Below are positions 1-8,615 of a DNA stretch of 12,511 nt, piece after piece (positions within the stretch are counted from its first letter, which is position 1; every line of letters begins with the position of its first letter). A program made the position numbers and the translations under genes. The stretch comes from Clostridiales bacterium. Its GTDB lineage: Bacteria; Bacillota; Clostridia; Oscillospirales; Oscillospiraceae. Where the stretch lies: assembly GCA_020861055.1 (NCBI GenBank), contig JAJBTD010000106.1, forward strand, positions 1 to 12,511, read 5' to 3'. The notes beneath the pieces were generated by a model. The model was not told the DNA's origin. It ran no database searches and worked only from the letters and a program-made list of their open reading frames with translations.

Positions 1-83
1 CCTATTCGCTACTCTTTTTTCTCTTATCTGTTAAGCATCATTGTAACACCTACACTTTTACAGAATGTTCACGGGGCTTTTCC

Positions 84-112
84 TTGTTTTTGTCCCGTCC
101 CTGTGTTATATT
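84..112 (+). promoter_or_regulatory. Predicted sigma-A promoter of ftsH
   Basis: The -35 box is TTGTTT (84-89), followed by a 17-bp spacer and a -10 box TATATT (107-112). A TG at 104-105 gives an extended -10 element. Transcription should start near 119, leaving a 5' UTR of about 40 nt before the ATG at 160. The promoter matters for the start call, because an in-frame GTG at 103 lies inside the -10 region and so cannot be the ftsH start. Confidence 0.65.
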
Positions 113-159
113 ATGGTGTGATTAGTCAGCCGCTGTCTGCGGCGGAAGTGAAGAGGGTC

Positions 160-2289
<2,130 letters not shown>

Positions 2290-2304
2290 ATTTCGTAAAA
2301 CCTT

Positions 2305-2334
2305 CCGCCCCTGGCGCAGCTGCGCCGGGGGCGG
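2305..2334. terminator. GC-rich hairpin between convergent genes, possible terminator
   Basis: CCGCCCC (2305-2311) pairs with GGGGCGG (2328-2334). The inner GGCGCAG/CTGCGCC is self-complementary, so a stem of up to 15 bp can form with one T-G wobble, although some central pairs must open to form a loop. It lies 15 nt after the ftsH stop and about 60 nt past the stop of the opposing gene. There is no U-tract on the plus strand and only a short TTTT 4 nt beyond the stem on the minus strand. It is plausibly a weak bidirectional terminator or an mRNA 3'-end stabiliser. Confidence 0.45.
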
Positions 2335-2394
2335 ATCCGTTTCTCGCACTTCTCGCACTATTCATTTGCGTCCAGACAAATCGGCTGACATCTC

Positions 2395-3552
2395 TCACAC
2401 AGCGCTGGTCTCCTGCTCCCTCCGCGTCGAGGTCGGCTGGGACCGCTCCGGGAGGAGCGTGCAGAGGAACGCGGCGATGTCAGCGGTGTTGTTCCGGTCC
2501 GCCGTCTCGATATATCTGGCCCGGAAGGCCTCCAGGGCGGCCAGGTCGTAGCCGCCCAGAGCCACCGACTCCAGCAGCTGGTCCGCACGGCGGAAGCTGG
2601 CCAGGGGCAGCTCCGCCTCCGGGTCGATGTTCAGCCCTCTGGTCTCCATGTACTGTTCCTTGTCAAACAGGTAGAAGTACACCGGCTTGTGGAGCAAACT
2701 GGCCTCCAGGGAGGCGGCGGAGTAGTCGGTGACGATCACATCGCACACCTTCATCAAATCGTAGGTGGACCACCCTCTGGCGGTCCGGTTTTCCTCCGGC
2801 AGCTCGAACCGGGAGAGGGGGTGGGGCTTGACCAGCAGGGCGACCTCCGGCTGTCCGGACGCCGCCTCCACCAGAGCCTGAACGCCCTCGTCCACTCCAT
2901 CCCGGAAGGTGGGGAGATACAAAGCCAGTATTTTCCCCCGCAGCTGGGGCCGCTGGGCCAGATACCGCTCCCGGATGTCCGGGTCAGGGCGCTGGATGTA
3001 GTCGATGCGGGGCATCCCCAGGGGCAGAATACGCTCCTCCAGGGCGTCAAACGCCTGGGCATAGATATGCCGGGTGGCCTCGCTGGCGCAGAGAATGTAA
3101 TCGTAATTCCGGTGCATGGCCATCTGCTCCGCCATGGCGGAGGAGTGGCCGTCCGGTTTGTCCAGGCATTGATAGGAGAACCGCTTCACCGCACCTACGG
3201 CGTGCCAGATCTGGACGATTTTTAGCTCTGGCTTGTGATGGAGGACACACAGAGGGATGGAATAGGTGTCCGACACCGCCACGGAGGCGGTGGCAATGTG
3301 GTACAGGTTGCGGACGAGGAAGAGACAGTAGGTGACGGGATTTGTTCGGCTGGTCTGCTTCCGGCAGAGCATGACCACCTCCGTCTCCGGGGCGATGCGG
3401 GCCAGCTCCTCCCGGAGCAGGGCGAAATCGATGGGAGGCGTATCCGATTCCCGCGAGAGCATGACCACCTTGTTTTTCACCCTCAGCGGCCGAAACAACA
3501 GGTACAGGAGGCTTAGCCCCGCTTTTGCAATGGCGAGCAGTATCCGCTTCAC
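2395..3552 (-). CDS. CDP-glycerol glycerophosphotransferase-family protein (TagB/TagF-like, divergent)
   Basis: A 385-residue protein of the Glyphos_transf (PF04464) type. This family transfers polyol-phosphate from CDP-glycerol or a similar donor onto teichoic-acid-like polymers at the cytoplasmic membrane face. Family landmarks in order are a hydrophobic N-terminal segment (3-20) for membrane association, IWHAVGAVKRF (115-125, His117), YLPTFRD (212-218), VKPHP (241-245, His244) and VTDYSAASLEA (274-284). Compared with the two paralogues at 7362-9874 it has WHAVGAVK instead of WHGTPLK, KPHP instead of FRxHY and DYSA instead of DYSS. It also lacks the DDGQA motif near the C-terminus, so it belongs to a different subfamily and its donor or acceptor may differ. 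The GTG start at 3552 is chosen because AAAGGAGG (3563-3570) sits 10 nt upstream. A longer frame reaching 3759 would run through the promoter. It is divergent from the L,D-transpeptidase gene. The exact substrate cannot be read from sequence. Confidence 0.87.
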   Translation of the reverse strand: MKRILLAIAKAGLSLLYLLFRPLRVKNKVVMLSRESDTPPIDFALLREELARIAPETEVVMLCRKQTSRTNPVTYCLFLVRNLYHIATASVAVSDTYSIPLCVLHHKPELKIVQIWHAVGAVKRFSYQCLDKPDGHSSAMAEQMAMHRNYDYILCASEATRHIYAQAFDALEERILPLGMPRIDYIQRPDPDIRERYLAQRPQLRGKILALYLPTFRDGVDEGVQALVEAASGQPEVALLVKPHPLSRFELPEENRTARGWSTYDLMKVCDVIVTDYSAASLEASLLHKPVYFYLFDKEQYMETRGLNIDPEAELPLASFRRADQLLESVALGGYDLAALEAFRARYIETADRNNTADIAAFLCTLLPERSQPTSTRREQETSAV

Positions 3553-3562
3553 AGTGCGTCTC

Positions 3563-3570
3563 CCTCCTTT
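3563..3570 (-). promoter_or_regulatory. Ribosome binding site fixing the GTG start at 3552
   Basis: The minus strand reads AAAGGAGG, a near-perfect anti-SD complement, 10 nt before GTG 3552. It supports a GTG initiation codon over any upstream in-frame start. Confidence 0.85.
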
Positions 3571-3601
3571 CTCCCGGCCGTCCGCCGTCTGTTCGTACTC
3601 T

Positions 3602-3630
3602 ATCTTATCCGTCCCTGGGGCGATTGTCAA
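3602..3630 (-). promoter_or_regulatory. Predicted sigma-A promoter of the gene at 2395-3552
   Basis: On the minus strand a perfect -35 TTGACA (3630-3625) is followed by exactly 17 bp and a -10 TAAGAT (3607-3602). The predicted start of transcription is near 3595, giving a 5' UTR of about 43 nt before GTG 3552. Confidence 0.8.
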
Positions 3631-3691
3631 CCGGAAAGCCGCTCCATTTCCCGCTAAAATCTGAACCCTTTTTGAATTTTTCATCCTGAAT

Positions 3692-3720
3692 TTGACGCTG
3701 GCCCCGTTCTGTGGTATCAT
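3692..3720 (+). promoter_or_regulatory. Predicted sigma-A promoter of the L,D-transpeptidase gene
   Basis: The -35 TTGACG (3692-3697) is followed by a 17-bp spacer and a -10 TATCAT (3715-3720). TG at 3712-3713 makes an extended -10. The transcript should start near 3727. It would begin close to a small hairpin, TCCGCA/TGCGGA (3732-3737 with 3741-3746). Confidence 0.8.
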
Positions 3721-3762
3721 GATAAATACATTCCGCATTCTGCGGATGTCTTTACCCATTTG

Positions 3763-3770
3763 AAAGGAAG
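3763..3770 (+). promoter_or_regulatory. Ribosome binding site fixing the ATG start at 3778
   Basis: AAAGGAAG lies 7 nt before ATG 3778. The upstream in-frame TTG at 3760 overlaps this site and has no ribosome binding site of its own, so ATG 3778 is taken as the start. Confidence 0.8.
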
Positions 3771-3777
3771 TGCTGTT

Positions 3778-5457
3778 ATGCCTGCCGGAACCTCAACCTC
3801 TCCCAAGCGCCGAACCGGGTCATGGGTGCTTGTGCTGCTCTCTGTCATCCTGGGTCTGCTGCTCATTGTCACAGGCATTTATGCCGGTATCGCCAAGCGG
3901 TACGAGGATATGTTTCTCCCCGGCTCCACCATCAACGGCATCGACGTCTCCGGTATGACCGTCTCCCAGGCGGAGCGGGCGCTGGAGGACAGTCAGGAGT
4001 CCTACACCCTGACTCTGATTGAGCGGGACAGCGTGACCGAAACCATCACCGGCGACGATATCGACCTGGCCCTGAATCTGGGCAGCGAGGTGGATGACCT
4101 GCTGTCCGAGCAAAACGCCTGGACCTGGCCCATGGCCCTGCTGGGCTACCGGACCAGCACCATGACGGTGGACGAGATGTTCTCCTACGATACCGCCAAG
4201 CTCACCGAGGCCATTACCAGCCTCCGGTGCATGGACAGCTCCGCCTCCACCGCCCCTAAGGACGCCTACATCTCCAACTATGACGCCGAGCTGGGCGGCG
4301 TGACCATTGTGGAGGAGGTTGAGGGCAACCTGGTAGACCAGGACATCCTCCTCTCCGCCATCGTGGAAGCGGTAGCCTCCATGCAGACGGAGCTGGATCT
4401 GGAGGAGATCGGCTGCTATGTGGAGCCCGCCGTCACCTCCGACGACGCGGAGCTGATTGCCGAGGCCCAGGCCCTGAACGAGTATCTGGGCATCGTCATC
4501 ACCTATGAGATGGGGGACGACACCCTGACCATTGACGGCTCCACCCTCCAGAATTGGCTCACCTTCAACGACGACGGCACCGTTACCCTGGACGAAAGCC
4601 AGGTGACCACCTGGGTATCCAACCTGCGGTATAACTACGCCACCATCTTCTCCAACCGGGAGTTCGTCACTTCCTATGGCGAAACCATCACGGTGGAGGG
4701 GGGCGACTACGGCTGGTGGATGGACGACGACACCACCGCCCAGGAGCTCATTGAGGCCATTGAGAACAAGCAGAGCGGCTCCATGGAGCCGGTGTGGTAT
4801 CAGGAGGCCGCCGTTCTGGGCGAAGGGGCCAACGGCGACTTCGGGAACACCTATGTGGAGATCAATCTGACCGCCCAGCACCTCTACTTCTACAAGGACG
4901 GGGAACTGATCATCGAGTCGGACGTAGTCACGGGCAAGAACGACGCTACCCCCACCGGTACATACAGCATGACCTATAAGGAGCGCTACGGCACCCTGGT
5001 GGGTGAGAACTACTCCTCCCCCGTCAGCTACTGGATGCCCTTCAGCGGCAATGTGGGTCTCCACGACGCCTCCTGGCGCACCTCCTTTGGGGGCACCATC
5101 TACAAGACCAACGGCTCCCACGGCTGCGTCAATCTGCCTATCGAGACGGCCAAGACGATTTACGAAAACATCACCGACACCTGCGCCATCATCGTCTACA
5201 AGCTGGACGGCACCGAGAGCAGCACCACCAGCACCCAGAGCTATGAGGACATCGCCGCCGCCGTGGTGGACGCCATTGACGAGATCGAGGCTGCCGGAGA
5301 CATCACCTCCAGCAACTACACCGTCATGTCCAAGCGCATCGAGTGGGCACAGGCGGCCTACAGCAAGCTGAGCAGCTCCGCCAAGGCGCTGGTCACCAAC
5401 TACAGCAAGCTGACCGCAGCGGTTTCCGCCCTGGCCTCCTACGAGGCGAGCCACTGA
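3778..5457 (+). CDS. Membrane-anchored L,D-transpeptidase (YkuD) with peptidoglycan-binding region
   Basis: A 559-residue cell-wall enzyme predicted to form 3-3 type peptide crosslinks in peptidoglycan or to attach proteins to it, acting outside the membrane. A Lys/Arg-rich N-terminus precedes a single TM or uncleaved signal anchor (about 15-37). Residues about 45-340 carry the STINGIDVSGMT (50-61) motif and repeated hydrophobic/acidic segments typical of PG_binding_4-type domains, which usually precede YkuD in Firmicutes. The YkuD catalytic domain spans about 356-475. It has His429 (GLHD) and SHGC (447-450) with nucleophile Cys450, and the spacing is normal for the family. Residues 488-559 form a helical module containing AKALVTNYSKLTAA, similar to small helical repeats in Firmicute surface proteins. 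The gene is apparently monocistronic, with its own promoter and a strong terminator. The substrate peptides and whether it crosslinks or anchors proteins are not visible. Confidence 0.94.
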   Translation: MPAGTSTSPKRRTGSWVLVLLSVILGLLLIVTGIYAGIAKRYEDMFLPGSTINGIDVSGMTVSQAERALEDSQESYTLTLIERDSVTETITGDDIDLALNLGSEVDDLLSEQNAWTWPMALLGYRTSTMTVDEMFSYDTAKLTEAITSLRCMDSSASTAPKDAYISNYDAELGGVTIVEEVEGNLVDQDILLSAIVEAVASMQTELDLEEIGCYVEPAVTSDDAELIAEAQALNEYLGIVITYEMGDDTLTIDGSTLQNWLTFNDDGTVTLDESQVTTWVSNLRYNYATIFSNREFVTSYGETITVEGGDYGWWMDDDTTAQELIEAIENKQSGSMEPVWYQEAAVLGEGANGDFGNTYVEINLTAQHLYFYKDGELIIESDVVTGKNDATPTGTYSMTYKERYGTLVGENYSSPVSYWMPFSGNVGLHDASWRTSFGGTIYKTNGSHGCVNLPIETAKTIYENITDTCAIIVYKLDGTESSTTSTQSYEDIAAAVVDAIDEIEAAGDITSSNYTVMSKRIEWAQAAYSKLSSSAKALVTNYSKLTAAVSALASYEASH

Positions 5458-5492
5458 GCCTTGCCTCTCCGCCACGACCAGACATTACAAAT

Positions 5493-5530
5493 CCCCCGCA
5501 CCTCGTTTGAAGTGCGGGGGTTGATTTTTT
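5493..5530 (+). terminator. Rho-independent terminator of the L,D-transpeptidase gene
   Basis: A 9-bp perfect stem, CCCCCGCAC (5493-5501) with GTGCGGGGG (5512-5520), has a 10-nt loop and is followed by TTGATTTTTT (5521-5530). It lies 36 nt after the stop. The opposing gene's TAA (5531-5529) falls inside the T-tract. On the minus strand the stem is followed by ATTTGTAATG, so the hairpin may also stop the convergent transcript, less efficiently. Confidence 0.9.
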
Positions 5531-6842
5531 AGTCCTCGTTGTCGCTACTCTCCCCATGCTCTCCCCGGCGGGAGCGGGAGCGCTCCGGCTTTTCCTCCGT
5601 CTCCTCCGGGAGGACCTCCACCTGGATCTCCGTCACCCGCATCCGATGCATATTGGTGACGGTGACCAACAGATTTTCATAGCGGAATTGGTCGCCCTTG
5701 GCGGGCACCCGGCCCAGCTCCTCCAGCACCCAGCCGGCCACAGTGGAGGATTCGCATTCCTCCTCCTTTAAGTCGTACCGGCGGAACACCTCATGGAGAT
5801 CAGCGGTGCAGTTGATCAGAGTAGAGCCATCCGGGAGCTGCTGGAACGGCTCCACCACCTCGTCGTGCTCGTCCCAGATCTCGCCCACCAGCTCCTCCAG
5901 GATATCCTCCATGGTGACGATGCCCATGGTGCCGCCGTATTCGTCCACCACGATGGCCATATGGGCCTTCTGCCGCTGGAGGCTCTGGAGCAGGTCATAA
6001 ATCTGCTCCGTGTGGGAGGCATAGACCACCGGGGTCAGCGCGGTGAGCCAGTCGGTGCGGCCGCTGCGCTGGAGCTGGTACAGGTCGTGGATGTGGATAT
6101 AGCCCAGGACATTGTCCCGGTTGGTATGAAAGACAGGCAGGCGGGAGTAATCGCTGGTGAAGAACACATTCTCCACCTCGCCCATGGTCATGGTATCCTC
6201 CACCATAACGGTGTCCACACGGGGAATGAGGATCTCCTCAGTGATGCGGTCGCCGAACTCGATGGCAGAGCGGATCAGCTCGCTCTCGTCCCCGTCGATG
6301 CCTCCCTCCTGCTCCGCCTCGGAGATCATGGTGATCAGCTCATCGTTGGTGATGCCCACGTCCTCCTCGTCTTTGAACGCCCGCTGAATCAGGTTCGTCC
6401 AGGCGTTGAACAGGGCGGTAAAAACGTAAAAAACGGTCATGACGACCTGAATTGCCGGAGCCACCGCCATGGCCATCTTCTCCGGCATGCTCTTGGCCAG
6501 CGTTTTGGGCGTGACCTCGCTGAACACCAGCACGACCACGGTGAGGACTACCGTGGAGATGGTGGCGCCGTAGATGGGAAAGTACATGGTGAACAGCACC
6601 GTGCCCAGAGAGGCGGCGGAGATGTTCACAATATTGTTGCCGATCAGAATAGCGGACAGCAGTCGATCATAGTCCTCGTGGAGCTTCAGCACCCGTTGGG
6701 CCTTTTTGTTCCCGTCCTCCGCCCAGCTCTTCATACGAATCACATTGAAGGATGTAAAGGCCGTCTCGGACGCTGAAAAGAAGGCGGACAGAGCCACCAG
6801 CAGCACCAGGGCTGCGATCATCGCCGGTGTACCGGATTTCAT
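5529..6842 (-). CDS. CNNM/CorC-type membrane protein (DUF21, paired CBS, CorC_HlyC); 'hemolysin-family' protein
   Basis: A 437-residue integral membrane protein of the family often annotated as hemolysin or CorC. Characterised CNNM/CorC members are linked to Mg2+ export or homeostasis. The DUF21 transmembrane domain (about 1-155) contains SASETAFTSFN (23-33), IGNNIVNI (67-74) and FSEVTPKTLAK (108-117 region). A CBS pair follows (about 208-260 and 270-322), including VDEYGGTMGIVTMEDILEEL (299-318), a nucleotide-binding regulatory unit. The CorC_HlyC domain is at about 333-411. The last 25 residues are a charged tail rich in Glu, Arg and Ser. The start is ATG 6842; GGTGA, which can pair with the 3' part of the anti-SD, lies 7 nt upstream. 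The ribosome binding site is weak, so Met8 is an alternative start. It lies 55 nt downstream of the 97-residue gene with no terminator between them, so co-transcription is likely. The transported ion is inferred from the family only. Confidence 0.94.
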   Translation of the reverse strand: MKSGTPAMIAALVLLVALSAFFSASETAFTSFNVIRMKSWAEDGNKKAQRVLKLHEDYDRLLSAILIGNNIVNISAASLGTVLFTMYFPIYGATISTVVLTVVVLVFSEVTPKTLAKSMPEKMAMAVAPAIQVVMTVFYVFTALFNAWTNLIQRAFKDEEDVGITNDELITMISEAEQEGGIDGDESELIRSAIEFGDRITEEILIPRVDTVMVEDTMTMGEVENVFFTSDYSRLPVFHTNRDNVLGYIHIHDLYQLQRSGRTDWLTALTPVVYASHTEQIYDLLQSLQRQKAHMAIVVDEYGGTMGIVTMEDILEELVGEIWDEHDEVVEPFQQLPDGSTLINCTADLHEVFRRYDLKEEECESSTVAGWVLEELGRVPAKGDQFRYENLLVTVTNMHRMRVTEIQVEVLPEETEEKPERSRSRRGEHGESSDNED

Positions 6843-6897
6843 CGTTCCGTCACCAGCCCTTCCGTCTCCCCTCGTCGTCCTGTGGGACTACTGCCGT

Positions 6898-7191
6898 CTA
6901 CGTCGTGATCCATTTGTATTGTTCCTCCATCCATGATATGACTTGCTCCCGGCCCTCCTCGCTCAGAGGGAAGGTGGCCTGGGCGAGCACCTCGCTCTCC
7001 TCCAGGCAATACTCCCCCTTCCAGACAAGGACGTCTACCTTGCTCTCCGGAAGCGGCTCGCCGCTGACCTTGTCTAAAACCGCGGTGGGCCTGATGAGAA
7101 AGCGCATCTCCCGAAAGCTGCCGTAAAAGGCGTTTCCGTTGACCCAGCTGTGGAGATTGGTGATATAAAAACCAGGCTCGTCTCTCAGCAT
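6898..7191 (-). CDS. Small conserved-looking protein of unknown function (97 aa)
   Basis: I do not recognise this protein's family. It is a soluble, acidic 97-residue product with no signal peptide or TM segment. The N-terminal half is aromatic-rich, with FYITNLHSWVNG at 8-19 and NAFYGSFREMRFLI at 20-33. The C-terminal half has a beta-like stretch (KVDVLVWKGEYCLEES, about 51-66) and an amphipathic helix ending in EEQYKWITT. It is accepted as real because AAAGGAGG (7199-7206) stands 7 nt before ATG 7191, a strong promoter lies immediately upstream, and the CNNM/CorC gene follows 55 nt downstream. An overlapping frame beginning at 7198 lies within the ribosome binding site and is judged a shadow. 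A role connected with the membrane protein is only a guess from operon position. Confidence 0.82.
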   Translation of the reverse strand: MLRDEPGFYITNLHSWVNGNAFYGSFREMRFLIRPTAVLDKVSGEPLPESKVDVLVWKGEYCLEESEVLAQATFPLSEEGREQVISWMEEQYKWITT

Positions 7192-7198
7192 AGCGCAT

Positions 7199-7206
7199 CC
7201 TCCTTT
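7199..7206 (-). promoter_or_regulatory. Ribosome binding site of the 97-aa gene
   Basis: The minus strand reads AAAGGAGG with a 7-nt gap to ATG 7191. It decides between the two overlapping small frames that begin at 7198 and 7191. Confidence 0.85.
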
Positions 7207-7221
7207 GGGTCGTTAGAAGTT

Positions 7222-7250
7222 ATTGTACCCGCTTTTACAGTCAGCGTCAA
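7222..7250 (-). promoter_or_regulatory. Predicted sigma-A promoter of the 97-aa / CNNM-CorC operon
   Basis: On the minus strand -35 TTGACG (7250-7245), a 17-bp spacer and -10 TACAAT (7227-7222). Transcription is expected near 7215, about 24 nt before ATG 7191. A perfect 10-bp palindrome GGAGCGCTCC (7283-7292) lies about 33 bp upstream of the -35. It is too short to call an operator. Confidence 0.82.
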
Positions 7251-7307
7251 TATACATTTTGGCCCGCATGGTAAAAATCTGCGGAGCGCTCCATCCTGTA
7301 TCCGATC

Positions 7308-7344
7308 AAAAAACGAACCGGTTTCCACACATGAAACCGGTTCG
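7308..7344 (-). terminator. Rho-independent terminator of the tandem glycerophosphotransferase operon
   Basis: A perfect 12-bp stem, CGAACCGGTTTC (7314-7325) with GAAACCGGTTCG (7333-7344), has a 7-nt loop. On the minus strand it is followed directly by TTTTTT (7313-7308). It sits 18 nt beyond the stop of the gene at 7362-8615 and insulates the next promoter at 7250. Confidence 0.93.
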
Positions 7345-7361
7345 TCTCTGATTCTGGCCGT

Positions 7362-8615
7362 TTACTGCCGGGGCAGTATCTCCCGCAGCACACGGTGGCT
7401 GGCCTGTCCATCGTCCATGGGGGTGTAGGTCTGATTGAAACGCTCGTAGGCCTCGGTATACCGGAAGCCGCCGCTCATCTGCTCCAGAATGGCCGTCTCC
7501 AGTTCTGCCTGAGTGCGGAGAATGGGGAAGGGCAGCTCCTTCAGGTCGATGTAGAAGTCCCGCAGCTGGTGCTGATATCGCTCCAGGTCGTACATGAACA
7601 ACAGGATGGGACGGCGAAGAATGGCATAGTCGAAAAAGACGCTGGAATAGTCGGTGATGAGTAGGTCAGAGATCACATAGACCTCGTTCACATCGTCCAC
7701 GTTCGCCACATTGAACACCCGGCCCTCATACCGCTCGAAGTCAAACTTGTCAGCGATAAAGTAGTGGGGCCGGAACAGGACGACATACTCCTCTCCCAGT
7801 TTCTCCAGCAGCCGGTCAAAGTCCATCTCCAGGTGGAAGCCGTAGGAGTAGGCCTTTCCCAGCTTCTCATCGTCCCGATAGGTGGGGGCGTAGAGGATGA
7901 CCTTCTTGCCCTCCGGGACTCCCAGCCGCTCTTTGATGGCTGCGACATCCTCCGGCGTATACCGGGAGAGGAAGTCGTTGCGGGGGTAGCCCTGCTGGAT
8001 CATGCGGACGTGCTGGCCGTAGTCCTTCAACGCAAAAGCAGAGGTCAGCTTCTCCGTGTAGAAATCGGAGGGAGAGAGCATGATCGTCATCTTCTGCACC
8101 CGCTCCCGGTAGCGCTGGTGGATCTCCTCGGCGGTGTTGACGCTGTTGGTGTCCAGCTCGATATCGCAGCCCAGCCGCTTCAGGGGCGTACCGTGCCAGG
8201 TCTCGATCAGCTCCTGGCCCTTCCGTAGCTTGAGAAAGCCCAGGGGCATGGAGTTGGTGACGATATACTTGGCCCTGGCGCAGGCCAGCTTGTGATTCCG
8301 TGCGTTGTACCGCACCACGCGGGTACGGGAACCGGCAATCCGGTTGCGCCGCCCGGCGCCCTTGGTAAAGGCCCAGACAAAGTGGTAGTCCTGATAGGCC
8401 GGGTCAGACAGCATCTCCAGGTATAACGCCTTGGGACTACAGGTATACTGCCGCCCCTGGAAAGCGTCAAAGAGCACCATATGCTCGTCCAGCGGCAGGA
8501 CGCGCCGGGCGATGAGGTACAGGATGCCCACCAGCCAGCGATAGAACCGGTGCAGCAGCTGGAACAGCGGCGACTCCCGGTCGATATGTTTTCGGATAAA
8601 GCGTTTGACACTCAT
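7362..8615 (-). CDS. CDP-glycerol glycerophosphotransferase-family protein (tandem copy 2)
   Basis: A 417-residue Glyphos_transf (PF04464) enzyme, expected to add glycerol-phosphate or a related polyol-phosphate to a teichoic-acid-like polymer at the inner membrane face. Motifs in order are a basic, amphipathic N-terminus (1-40) for membrane contact, ETWHGTPLKRLG (138-149, His141), GYPRND (209-214), LYAPTYRDD (241-249), FRPHYF (281-286, His284), TDYSSVFFDYA (321-331) and MDDGQASHRV (400-409). All catalytic-type residues are present. The ATG at 8613-8615 overlaps the upstream gene's TGA as ATGA, and a purine-rich AAGGGG lies about 8 nt before it, so translational coupling is likely. It is clearly paralogous to the upstream gene: both share WHGTPLKRLG, GYPRND, APT(F/Y)RDD, TDYSS and DDGQA. 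Whether it is a primase, a polymerase or a glycerol or ribitol enzyme cannot be told. Confidence 0.93.
   Translation of the reverse strand: MSVKRFIRKHIDRESPLFQLLHRFYRWLVGILYLIARRVLPLDEHMVLFDAFQGRQYTCSPKALYLEMLSDPAYQDYHFVWAFTKGAGRRNRIAGSRTRVVRYNARNHKLACARAKYIVTNSMPLGFLKLRKGQELIETWHGTPLKRLGCDIELDTNSVNTAEEIHQRYRERVQKMTIMLSPSDFYTEKLTSAFALKDYGQHVRMIQQGYPRNDFLSRYTPEDVAAIKERLGVPEGKKVILYAPTYRDDEKLGKAYSYGFHLEMDFDRLLEKLGEEYVVLFRPHYFIADKFDFERYEGRVFNVANVDDVNEVYVISDLLITDYSSVFFDYAILRRPILLFMYDLERYQHQLRDFYIDLKELPFPILRTQAELETAILEQMSGGFRYTEAYERFNQTYTPMDDGQASHRVLREILPRQ

Noticed and set aside
1..83. Possible gene end or RNA upstream of ftsH
   Set aside because: The stretch is AT-rich with no convincing frame, hairpin or RNA motif.
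103..159. In-frame GTG at 103 as the ftsH start
   Set aside because: It lies within the predicted -10 region (107-112 with TG at 104-105) and would add residues not typical of FtsH.
3553..3759. N-terminal extension of the minus-strand gene to 3759
   Set aside because: It would run through both divergent promoters, and the ribosome binding site at 3563-3570 points to GTG 3552.
3820..5475. 551-codon minus-strand frame opposite the L,D-transpeptidase gene
   Set aside because: Low-complexity Gly/Val/His/Gln translation with no motif; the plus strand carries a full YkuD enzyme with promoter, ribosome binding site and terminator.
7283..7292. Palindrome GGAGCGCTCC upstream of the 97-aa gene promoter
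   Set aside because: Ten bases of perfect symmetry are expected by chance in GC-rich DNA, and no second copy was noticed in the window.
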